A stretch of 64,000 nt of DNA, from positions 186,001 to 250,000 of the forward strand of contig NZ_BBYG01000008.1 of NCBI RefSeq assembly GCF_001184025.1, in the 5' to 3' direction. This document shows, piece after piece, positions 32,103 through 39,274 of this stretch; the stretch's first letter is position 1, and every line of letters begins with the position of its first letter. Both the position numbers and the translations under genes were made by a program. The notes under the pieces are model-generated. The model saw nothing but the letters and a program-made list of their open reading frames with translations, made no database searches and was not told where the DNA came from. The stretch comes from Streptomyces maremycinicus. GTDB lineage: Bacteria; Actinomycetota; Actinomycetes; Streptomycetales; Streptomycetaceae.

Positions 32103-32122
32103 GTGTCCCCCAGGTGTCCCCC
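32103..32122. promoter_or_regulatory. candidate integrase arm-type sites (left)
   Basis: Two GTGTCCCCC boxes at 32103 and 32114, 11 bp apart (one helical turn), 134 bp inside attL. The same pair, with the outer box degenerate, lies inside attR at 44554-44573. Confidence 0.45.
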
Positions 32123-32136
32123 GGGGGAGAGCTTGA

Positions 32137-33516
32137 TCACTCTGGCTCGTTCCACTCCCGAAGGGCCGCGTCGATTCGGCTGTTCGCGTGCTCCCGTGTC
32201 TGGTCGAGCACCTTGGCGTACACCTTGTGCAGTACAGCGATGCTGTGGCCGGCACGCCGGGCACACTCCATCGCGTCCACCCCGGAGCTGAGCCAGAACG
32301 AGACGCCGGCGTGCCGAAGGTCGTAAGGCCGACGGGCCAGGAGTGAGGCCGTTTCCGCCTCGTTGAGCACGTCTTTCCGTGCCTTCGCCCACACCTCTCC
32401 ATAGCCGGTCTCTTGCAGCAGGCCGTCACGGTTCGTCCGGAAGAGTCGGCCGTCGGGCGCTGTGCCGTGGGTGGCGACGTGCTGACGCAGCAGACGGACG
32501 AAGTGTGGCGGGATCGGCACCGGACGGGAGTCTTTCTTGGCGCGGGCCTTGAGGTGGCGCGTTTCGTGGGCCGTCCCATCATCGGTCCAGCTCCGGCCGG
32601 CCCGGACGACTCCTTGCCGCAGGGTGAGCATCCCCCATCCCGTCTCCGGGAGCTTGCACTGACTCACGCGCAGTCCGGCGGCCTCAGCCGGACGCATGGC
32701 CGCGTAGTACAGGCATCCGAAGAACGCTTCCAGGTGCCGCCCACGCGGGCCCTGCTCGCGTACTCCTGCCAGCAGTGCACGGACCTGGCGGGGGTTGGCA
32801 ACGCTCTCGGGGTCGACCGCTTCCACCGACTTCGGGGCGGTCCACTTCACGGCCGTGATCGGGTTGACCGGCATGGTGAAGTACTGCTCTTCCACGGCAA
32901 GCCCGAGAACGTCACTCAGGCAGGCCCGCTTGCGCTTCGCGGTGCGCGGCGCTGCCTCCTTCCCGTCCAGCCGTAGGGACAGTGCGTCCAAGGCTAGGCG
33001 TACGGCCGCCGGGTCCTCCAGCGCGGAGACCGGCATGGAGTGCTTGCGGATCCAGGCAAGAGCGCGGGCCACATCGTCCGGCGGCGTCTCGTTCCAGCGG
33101 TTCCGGTTGTACGCCCATCCGTACAGCGCGCGCCGCATGAGTGCGATATCGGGCATTCCTGTCTTGGTCTTCACGAGTGCGGGCGTGATGGTTGCCAGTG
33201 CATCGGCGTAGTTCTTCCGTGACTTCGCGGGAGCCAGCGACCACTTGCGGTCGACGTATGCGCGGCTGTGCTCGTACCACGTGATGGAGCCTTGCTTGGC
33301 GCGCAGTTCGGAGACGGGCAGGCCCGTCTCCTCATCGAACTGGTCGCCGCGTCGCACGGCAGACATGAATTCCGAACGGCGGCCCTCGGCCTGAACCTTG
33401 AGCGTGTAACTCTTGGAGTGCTTGCGCTCCCCGACCAGCCAGCGCAGACGGTAGGGCTTCGGGCGATCCTTGCGAACTTCGATGGAGTAAAGGCGAACGT
33501 CATAGGTCAGAGCCAT
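32137..33516 (-). CDS. int: tyrosine recombinase (element integrase)
   Basis: 459 residues. N-terminal arm-binding region (VRLYSIEVRKDRPKPYRLRWLV), SAM-like core-binding domain (about 75-225), then the catalytic domain. Catalytic residues: Arg275 in YAAMRPAEAAGL, Lys in the LKARAKKDS strand, Arg401-His402 in YDLRHAGVS (the first His of the usual HxLRH is Tyr398), His424 in RAGHS and nucleophile Tyr433 in KVYAK. It recombines attP with the tRNA-Tyr attB. Its 3' end faces attL; the xis gene lies 61 bp upstream on the same strand. Confidence 0.95.
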   Translation of the reverse strand: MALTYDVRLYSIEVRKDRPKPYRLRWLVGERKHSKSYTLKVQAEGRRSEFMSAVRRGDQFDEETGLPVSELRAKQGSITWYEHSRAYVDRKWSLAPAKSRKNYADALATITPALVKTKTGMPDIALMRRALYGWAYNRNRWNETPPDDVARALAWIRKHSMPVSALEDPAAVRLALDALSLRLDGKEAAPRTAKRKRACLSDVLGLAVEEQYFTMPVNPITAVKWTAPKSVEAVDPESVANPRQVRALLAGVREQGPRGRHLEAFFGCLYYAAMRPAEAAGLRVSQCKLPETGWGMLTLRQGVVRAGRSWTDDGTAHETRHLKARAKKDSRPVPIPPHFVRLLRQHVATHGTAPDGRLFRTNRDGLLQETGYGEVWAKARKDVLNEAETASLLARRPYDLRHAGVSFWLSSGVDAMECARRAGHSIAVLHKVYAKVLDQTREHANSRIDAALREWNEPE

Positions 33517-33577
33517 AGGAACTCCAGAGGGGCCCGCCGGAAGCGGGCCCCTCGTGTCTCGTGTGTGCGGACGATGG

Positions 33578-33766
33578 TCAGGCGGCTGCGTCTTCCATGG
33601 ATGACCACCACGCGTCCAGATCGGTGCGGCGGCATCGGATCTGCCCGTTGGGAAGCTTGATGAGCTTGGGCGCCTTGCCTCGGGCGCGCATGCGGTAGAA
33701 GGCGGCGCGGCTCATGTCGATCTCTTTGAGGACTTCGGGGAGTTTGAGCATCTGGGGGCGAGCCAT
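33578..33766 (-). CDS. xis: excisionase / AlpA-MerR-type small HTH protein
   Basis: 62 residues from ATG 33766 with GAGGAG 7 bp before it. LKLPEVLKEIDMSRAAFYRMRARGKAPKLIKLPNGQIRCRRTDLDAWW is the DNA-binding excisionase layout (winged HTH with the DLDAWW ending). Position directly upstream of int, as xis in pSAM2 and SLP1. It should bend DNA at the att arms to promote excision. The iteron cluster starts 33 bp before the gene and could overlap its promoter. Confidence 0.88.
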   Translation of the reverse strand: MARPQMLKLPEVLKEIDMSRAAFYRMRARGKAPKLIKLPNGQIRCRRTDLDAWWSSMEDAAA

Positions 33767-33798
33767 CGTTGCGACTCCTCGTGTGGGCCGTCTGGGGG

Positions 33799-34050
33799 AT
33801 CCGCAACATCCGCCACGCCGCAACATTGCTGGTCAGCGGCTTGAATCTGTGGCGGATGCCGTTTCTGTTGCGGATAGGTCCCGCCGCACGCGGGTGCGAC
33901 GGCACCTATCCGGTTGGGTGGTGTCAGCCGACGCTGCGGAGGGGGCGTGTGTCGGATTCCGCGAACATGTGGCGGGTCTCGGAAGGGTCTGCCGCCACAG
34001 ATTCACCCCCGTTGACCTGCGGTGTTGCGGCTGTTGCGGATGTTGCGGAT
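33799..34050. repeat. TGTTGCGGAT iteron-like cluster (candidate element origin)
   Basis: Copies or near-copies of TGTTGCGGAT: minus orientation at 33799-33808, 33808-33816 (GTGGCGGAT) and 33817-33825; plus orientation at 33848-33857 (TGTGGCGGAT), 33866-33875, and three in tandem at 9-bp period at 34023, 34032 and 34041 inside the 3' end of the DUF3631 gene. The minus and plus sets face each other, so 33799-33825 can pair with 33848-33875. Clusters of this type near rep genes usually mark an origin or a control region. Confidence 0.7.
33872..33911. other. long imperfect hairpin beside the iterons
   Basis: 18-bp arms (GGATAGGTCCCGCCGCAC and its near complement, 16 of 18 matching) with a 4-nt GCGG loop. 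It lies 13 bp beyond the stop of the DUF3631 ATPase gene and overlaps the last outward iteron. It may be the terminator of the replication genes, or a structured part of the origin. Confidence 0.65.
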
Positions 34051-35171
34051 TTCTGGGGGTCGGGGCGGCAGTAGCGGTTCCACGCGTCGGTGAGGTCTTC
34101 GGCGTAGTAGCCCTTGGGGGTGGTGCTGCCGACCCGGATCCCCTTGGGCTTGATCGGGGTGTTGTCGGGGCGCACGTACTGGCTCAGCAGCTTGGACAGC
34201 CGGCGGGCGGTAAGCGGCTTGATGGCCTGTCCGTCCTCGCTCATATCGGCCCACGGGGCGTCATCGAGGGAGAGAAGGACTTCGAGGATGGCCGCGGTGG
34301 GCATCTTGTCCACGCCGCAGAACACCTTGTCGCGCAGATCGGTCAACAACCGGACGCCGAGGGAGGCTTCGTCGTTGCTGCTCGCTGACTTGATGAGTTC
34401 GACGCATGCCGCGCGGGCCCGGGCCGGCCAGTGCCCGCCGGCCGCGTCCGCGACCGCGAGCAGCGGTTCCCACACGTCCGCCGGCCGGTCCGTGACACCC
34501 TCCGGCATCTCCGGCCACGCCTCCGCGACCTGGTCGTGCAGGGTGGCAGTCCAGTCCGCGAGCCGGTCCCGCAGGACGTGCCCCTGCTTCTCATGAACGC
34601 GGCGCCGGTAGGGCTCACACTTCTCGTTGGGCGCTTTCTTCCGCATGCGGATGATGACCGACCTGGTCAGGATCGTGTCCGGAAGCGTGCCGAGTCCGGC
34701 CATGGCGACCGCGCAGAACGACGGGAAGAAGCCTGCCTTCTGGTCGGATCCGTCCCCTACGCAGCGCAGGGACTTGGCACCGCGCCGGTAACCGGAGTTC
34801 AGGAACCCGCGAACTTCCTCGTTCCCGCCAGCCTTGGGACCGAAGACGGTGTCGATCTCGTCGAACAGGAGCGTGGGCGTGCCCTCGTCTGCGGAAACGA
34901 GCCGGAACAGGGCGTTCGCGGAGGCATTGACGGTCGTCGCCGCGCGCGGCGTGAGCGTCTCGATGATCTCCAGCGCCCGCGACTTCCCGGAACCCGGTTC
35001 GGGACTGAGGAACGCGATGCGGGCGGTGCCGTCGAGGGCATCCATCAGGTGCGCGTGGGCATCCCACAGAGCCACGGCAACGTAGGCATGCTCGGTGGGG
35101 AAGACGTTGAAGCGACGGTGGAAGGCTTCCACCTCGTCCAGCAGCGCGGCCCCGTCGATGATCTCAGTCAT
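33924..35171 (-). CDS. DUF3631 P-loop ATPase of the replication module
   Basis: 415 residues. Walker A GSGKSR at about 60-65 in LSPEPGSGKSRALEI and Walker B LLFDEID at 101-107, followed by the DUF3631 region (YRRGAKSLRCVGDG.., PDTILTRSVIIRMRKKAPNE). A C-terminal helical part (TARRLSKLLSQYVRPDNTPIKPKGIRVG) ends in a Thr/Ala-rich tail whose ATAATP repeats are dictated by the iterons in the DNA. Such proteins accompany prim-pol proteins in plasmids and phages as helicase or initiator ATPases. The ATG overlaps the upstream gene by 4 bp. Exact role is inferred. Confidence 0.82.
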   Translation of the reverse strand: MTEIIDGAALLDEVEAFHRRFNVFPTEHAYVAVALWDAHAHLMDALDGTARIAFLSPEPGSGKSRALEIIETLTPRAATTVNASANALFRLVSADEGTPTLLFDEIDTVFGPKAGGNEEVRGFLNSGYRRGAKSLRCVGDGSDQKAGFFPSFCAVAMAGLGTLPDTILTRSVIIRMRKKAPNEKCEPYRRRVHEKQGHVLRDRLADWTATLHDQVAEAWPEMPEGVTDRPADVWEPLLAVADAAGGHWPARARAACVELIKSASSNDEASLGVRLLTDLRDKVFCGVDKMPTAAILEVLLSLDDAPWADMSEDGQAIKPLTARRLSKLLSQYVRPDNTPIKPKGIRVGSTTPKGYYAEDLTDAWNRYCRPDPQKSATSATAATPQVNGGESVAADPSETRHMFAESDTRPLRSVG

Positions 35172-35599
35172 GCGGCGGCCCTCCTTTCAGGCACGGTCGC
35201 GGGTGTCCCCGCGCAGACGGCTTTGTGGTCGGCGTATTCGGCCGCGAGCGCGGCCACCTTCGGCGCGCCGGTGGCGGTGCCGGTCTGCCCGCAGGCGCAG
35301 GCGTAGGCGGCATTGGGGGTGTCACCGGGGCGCTTGGACCAGCGGGCGCCGTCCCAGTGATCCCGGTAGACCGGCGGGGCGTAGATGCGGATACCGGGCC
35401 GCTCCGGGGTCGGGTCGGGGGTCCTGTGGCGAGCCTCGTCGCTGCGGAACTTCTCAGAACGAAGGGCAGAAGGGACGCCCTTGCGGGCGGCGACCCTTGG
35501 TTCGCCTACAGCCGCCTGGGGTCCGGCCGGTCGGGCGGGGCGCGGGCTGTCTGCTGGTCGGGGTAGGCCTTCCAGGTGGGGGGAGTTGGCCGCGGTCAT
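35168..35599 (-). CDS. small putative zinc-binding protein between primase and ATPase genes
   Basis: 143 residues. The N-terminal 60 are Pro/Arg/Ala-rich and unstructured; the C-terminal part has YACACGQTGTATGAPKVA followed by HKAVC, a CxC..HxxxC arrangement that could bind zinc. Both ends overlap neighbours by 4 bp (ATGA with the prim-pol stop and with the ATPase start), so the three proteins are made in fixed proportion. No known family recognised; a DNA-binding or bridging factor for replication is a guess from position. Confidence 0.65.
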   Translation of the reverse strand: MTAANSPHLEGLPRPADSPRPARPAGPQAAVGEPRVAARKGVPSALRSEKFRSDEARHRTPDPTPERPGIRIYAPPVYRDHWDGARWSKRPGDTPNAAYACACGQTGTATGAPKVAALAAEYADHKAVCAGTPATVPERRAAA

Positions 35600-36525
35600 G
35601 CGGCTTCCCGCGGGCGGGCGGTGCGGATGGAGCCGTCCAGTGCGCTGCGGATCGTGGTGCGGCACTCGGCAGCGGCGAGACCGGCCGACTCCCCCGCCGC
35701 CTGGAAGGCCTCCTCTACCACGTGGCGCGGAAGGTCGCCCCACGCGACGAACCGGCCCACCTTGAAGGCGCTGCGGTTGAGCACGGTGTTCCGGGTGCCG
35801 TCGGCAGCCGCGGCCACCGCGGCGCATTCGGCTTCCAGCGCGGCCTGCGCTGCGAGACTGCCCGCCACCACAGGCAGCTTCAGCGGCGCCGCTACAGGCG
35901 CGGGAGCGGCCGTCAGAGCCTCGCGGAGCCATTCCGGCAGCGGGACAGGCTCGCGGTCGTCCAGAACCGTGTACGTGCCGTCCGGGGTGGTGCTGCCCGG
36001 GGCGACGACGTACCCGCCCCACCCCCGGGTGTCGATCTTCTTCGCCAGCCGTCCAGCCGTGGAGTGCAGCCGGACTCCGGGGGGTTGGGTGAAGTACAGA
36101 TGCTCACCGCCGCGCGCGGTCCGCACCCGGTAGGTGTCGGGCACGTGCTGTCCGGCGCGCTCGCAGAGCGCTGCAAAAGAAGTCGCGCCGTCAGGCGTTC
36201 CTTTCGGGTCTGTGGGCTTGAGTGTGTCCAGGTCGATGACCAGCAGCCCGGAGGGGCCGGTGGCGACACCGACGTTGTACGGCGCCTGCTCCCACGCGGC
36301 GACGATCAGTTTCACGTCGGTGGTCGCGCGCTGCTCGGGTGTCTTGTGCCCGTCGACGCACCGGCCGGTGGTGGGGCAGTACTGCTCCGCGTGGCCGGCC
36401 GGGCGCTTGTCTTCGGGGCGTAGCGGGATGACGTGCCAGCCTCGTTGTGCAGCCTGCGTGGCCCAGGCGAGCAGATCGAGCGGCTGTAAGCCGCGCTCTC
36501 GCCGGATGATGGTCGGTTGCGTCAT
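35596..36525 (-). CDS. bifunctional DNA primase/polymerase (prim-pol) of the element
   Basis: 309 residues. Prim-pol (PF09250) motifs: the acidic pair in LLVIDLDTLKP, the STTPDGTY loop, and the GGEHLYF strand containing the catalytic His, with the N-terminal QRGWHVIPLRPEDKRPAG nucleotide pocket. Such proteins serve as RepPP-type initiators/primases in AICEs and archaeal plasmids. Started at ATG 36525 after TGGAGAC; the longer open frame to 36801 is a shadow. It overlaps the small zinc protein gene by 4 bp. Confidence 0.85.
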   Translation of the reverse strand: MTQPTIIRRERGLQPLDLLAWATQAAQRGWHVIPLRPEDKRPAGHAEQYCPTTGRCVDGHKTPEQRATTDVKLIVAAWEQAPYNVGVATGPSGLLVIDLDTLKPTDPKGTPDGATSFAALCERAGQHVPDTYRVRTARGGEHLYFTQPPGVRLHSTAGRLAKKIDTRGWGGYVVAPGSTTPDGTYTVLDDREPVPLPEWLREALTAAPAPVAAPLKLPVVAGSLAAQAALEAECAAVAAAADGTRNTVLNRSAFKVGRFVAWGDLPRHVVEEAFQAAGESAGLAAAECRTTIRSALDGSIRTARPREAA

Positions 36526-36614
36526 GCTGGGTTGTCTCCAGTTCCGTAGATGGATGCTGGTTGGCAAGGGCGGCCCCGTTCTTTGGCGAGATGCGGGGGC
36601 CGCCCTTGGCGTAG

Positions 36615-36926
36615 CTAGTGGCTCTTGCCGCGGGCGAGCTTGAGGGTGATACCACCGACGCCGACGGGTCCGGCGGCGCCCGCGATGACGGTGAACGTGT
36701 GAGCGGCCGCGTCGAGCAGGAAGCAGAGGGCGGCGACCAGTCCCCAGCCGCCGGCGACGGTCGCGCCGGCGATCGCGAACGGCAGCAGTAACCGCCGCCA
36801 CTCGGCACCCGCCGCGGGCCGGTCGTTGACGACGAACACGACCGGCTGCCCGGTCGCCTGGGCACGCTGGAAGACGTCCGCGGGGATGTGCGGGGCGATC
36901 TGCCCGGGCGGGGTGTGCTGGCTCAT
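36615..36926 (-). CDS. small membrane protein of the transfer region
   Basis: 103 residues. A soluble N-terminus (IPADVFQRAQATGQPVVFVVND) is followed by two hydrophobic segments (LLLPFAIAGATVAGGWGLVAALCFLLDAA and FTVIAGAAGPVGVGGITL). It lies between the traB-side octamer cluster and the prim-pol gene. Proteins of this size and topology are common in Streptomyces conjugative elements (Spd-type spread proteins), but I cannot assign a named family. ATG at 36926. Confidence 0.65.
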   Translation of the reverse strand: MSQHTPPGQIAPHIPADVFQRAQATGQPVVFVVNDRPAAGAEWRRLLLPFAIAGATVAGGWGLVAALCFLLDAAAHTFTVIAGAAGPVGVGGITLKLARGKSH

Positions 36927-36998
36927 TTCAGGCTCCCTCAGGGTGTGCCGCGGGCCCGCGCCGGAAGGTGGCGCGGGCCCGTGCGGTGGGTGGGCGTG

Positions 36999-37157
36999 CT
37001 TGTCGCGTGGCTTGTCGTCTCTCTTGTCGTGCGGCTTGTCGTCTTGCTTGTCTTGTCGCTTGTCTTGTCGCTTGTCGCCTCCCAGGTCACAAGCCGGTTT
37101 TAGGGCTCCAGACCCAGGAAAGCGACATGCGGCGGGGCGGGGGCGACAAGCGACAAG
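36999..37157. promoter_or_regulatory. octamer cluster CTTGTCGC/T beside traB (candidate clt / TraB recognition sequences)
   Basis: Seven CTTGTCG(C/T) octamers in one orientation at 36999, 37011, 37023, 37035, 37052, 37064 and 37071 (mostly 12 bp apart), with degenerate CTTGTCTT copies between. Two inverted copies GCGACAAG lie at 37143 and 37150, ending 3 bp from the traB stop. In pSVH1 and related Streptomyces plasmids TraB binds 8-bp direct repeats (TRS) in a clt locus close to traB, so position and unit length fit. The sequence differs from the TRS I know, as expected for a different TraB. Confidence 0.65.
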
Positions 37158-37160
37158 CGA

Positions 37161-39272
37161 TCAGTCGTCGGACGCGTGGGAGCGGTGGACGTAGCGGGCT
37201 TTGGTGCCCTCCCCGACGCGCACGCAGGTGCCGTCCTGCATCCACGTTTTCAGCCACCCCACGACCGTCTGACGCGTCGTGCCGTACGCGTCTGTGAGCG
37301 CACGGGCGATCGCCGATGCGCCAGTCCCCTCCGGTCCCGCGGCGAGCAGCGCGGTGAGCGCGGCGCGTTGTGCGGGGCTGTCCTGCTCGCCCCGCAGCGC
37401 CGACAGGTTCAGCCCGGCCGGCTGGTCCGGCCCGGCACCCTGCCCGCTGGTCTGCGGGTCTGGTGCGGTGCCAAATTGCGCGTCGATCTCCTGCCGGAAG
37501 CGGCGCAGCATCTCATCCTCGGGCGAGCCCTGCCCACCGTCCGCAGCGCGCAGGGCAGACAGGTTCAGCCCACCCTGCCCGGCCGGACCTGCCTCGCTCG
37601 GGCCGTCGTCCGTGGGGGTGAGGTCGAGCATCCATGCAGTGCGGTCGGCATCCCACCGACGGGCGTATGCCGGCCCGGCAGCCTTCGCAGATACGTCGTC
37701 GAGGCGGGGGTGCCGGTCGGAGGTGGCGACGGTGATGTCCCGGATCTGGTTCGGGAGGATCCGCCATGCCTTGAACAGCGCGGCCGGCGACTCGGGGGTG
37801 CCCATGAACCCGGCCCCCTTGTACGGGGCCTGCTCCACCCGCAGACCGCGGCGGCCGGGGAACATCTTCCCCAGGTCCATGCCCTCGGTCTCACCGCCGG
37901 TGAGGGCGACGCGGACCTTGCCTTCGCGGCGGATCATCAGGTTTCCCAGCACCGACCCGGTGGCGCCGAGGGCGGTGAGGACGGTGCGGATGCCCATGGC
38001 GCGCAGCATCCGGATGACTTCCAGGATCTTCTTCGCGAGTTCCTTCATCTGTCGGTCGGTGCTGACCAGGATCTCGGCTCCCTCGTCGACGACCAGCATG
38101 ATCTGCGGGATCTTCGCGCTGATCGGCAGGAGGTCGGTGTTCGCCTTCGATAGCAGGTCCTGGTAGGCCTTCTTGCGGTGCAGCCCGATGGCCAGCACCG
38201 CATCCAGCATGACCAGCGCTTCCTCATACGTGCCGGCGAGCCAGTCGACTCCGGGACGGACGGGCTTGTCGTCTTCGGTCTTCAGTTCGCCCTTGAGGGC
38301 GGGCAGGACCCAGGGCAGGCCGGCTGATCCGGCGTTGAGGTCGATCACGAATGTCAGCAGGTCATCGGCGCGGGCGAAACTCGCGAGGATGCCGTGCAGC
38401 ATGTTCGTCTTGCCCGACCCCGTCGGCCCCACGACCAGCGCGCACTGCTCGCGCAGGTAGGCGGAGACGGCCTCCCCGTTCGTGCGCACCCCCCACGGCA
38501 GACCGGTGAGGACTGACAGACGGCTGTAGTCGTCGGGGTAGTCCAGGGCTTCCTTGAGGACGTTGACCGTGGTCACGTCCAGGATCGTGCGGCCCTGATG
38601 GATGCCGGGCGAGGCGGCGGCGGTGCAGCCGTGCGGCAGCTTGGCATCCCCGGACAGGGGCACGGAGTATCCCGCGATGCGGTCCCAGGTGATCCCGCCC
38701 TGCGGCTCCAGATCCAGCGAGTAACCGGTACCGGTGGGCCACATCTCCACCGCGAGGACGCGCACGGAGATGCCACAGATCCGCTGGATCCGTTCCACCC
38801 ACGCCTCAGCGATCGCCCGCCGCTCCGCGGACAACTCCAGCGCAACGGCCCGCTGCTCTGCTGCGATGGCCTCCTCCTCGCGCGCCTCTTCGTAGAGGGC
38901 GCTGGAGCGGGCGGCGGCGCCGATCCCTACGCCGATGGTGGCGAGGGATCCGAGGGCGGCCCAGGTGAGGGGGCCGGTGGTCATGGCCCAGGTGGTCCAG
39001 CCGGCTCCGACGAGCCAGCTGGCGGCGCGGGTGGCGAGGGTGCGGCCGGCGTTGCGGATCCGCAGGCCGGCGACGGTGTGCCCGAGGGCGCCCGCGGCGC
39101 CTGCCGCGAGGACCCAGCCGGGGGGCATGGCGGTGGCGGCGCCGGTGGTGGCCAGGGCGAAGGCTCCGGTGGTGGCGGACAGGGCGCCGGTCACGGGTCC
39201 GTGACCGGCCGCCCAGTCCAGCACCGGACCACTGCTGACGTGCTGCTTCTTTGCGGTGGCGGTGCTGCTCAT
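37161..39272 (-). CDS. traB: TraB FtsK/SpoIIIE-like conjugative DNA translocase
   Basis: 703 residues. Residues 30-125 hold membrane segments (PPGWVLAAGAAGALGHTVAGL, GPLTWAALGSLATIGVGIGAA) followed by an EEAREEEAIAAEQR coiled helix. The motor has Walker A GPTGSGKTN at 282-290 and Walker B IMLVVDEGAE at 391-400. A disordered linker carries two GLNLSALR copies (568 and 620). A winged-helix DNA reader follows at about 633-697 (TGASAIARALTDAYGTTRQTVVGWLKTW). Streptomyces TraB hexamers move double-stranded DNA at hyphal tips and recognise 8-bp repeats through this C-terminal domain. It begins 2 bp after the preceding gene. Confidence 0.93.
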   Translation of the reverse strand: MSSTATAKKQHVSSGPVLDWAAGHGPVTGALSATTGAFALATTGAATAMPPGWVLAAGAAGALGHTVAGLRIRNAGRTLATRAASWLVGAGWTTWAMTTGPLTWAALGSLATIGVGIGAAARSSALYEEAREEEAIAAEQRAVALELSAERRAIAEAWVERIQRICGISVRVLAVEMWPTGTGYSLDLEPQGGITWDRIAGYSVPLSGDAKLPHGCTAAASPGIHQGRTILDVTTVNVLKEALDYPDDYSRLSVLTGLPWGVRTNGEAVSAYLREQCALVVGPTGSGKTNMLHGILASFARADDLLTFVIDLNAGSAGLPWVLPALKGELKTEDDKPVRPGVDWLAGTYEEALVMLDAVLAIGLHRKKAYQDLLSKANTDLLPISAKIPQIMLVVDEGAEILVSTDRQMKELAKKILEVIRMLRAMGIRTVLTALGATGSVLGNLMIRREGKVRVALTGGETEGMDLGKMFPGRRGLRVEQAPYKGAGFMGTPESPAALFKAWRILPNQIRDITVATSDRHPRLDDVSAKAAGPAYARRWDADRTAWMLDLTPTDDGPSEAGPAGQGGLNLSALRAADGGQGSPEDEMLRRFRQEIDAQFGTAPDPQTSGQGAGPDQPAGLNLSALRGEQDSPAQRAALTALLAAGPEGTGASAIARALTDAYGTTRQTVVGWLKTWMQDGTCVRVGEGTKARYVHRSHASDD

Positions 39273-39274
39273 GG

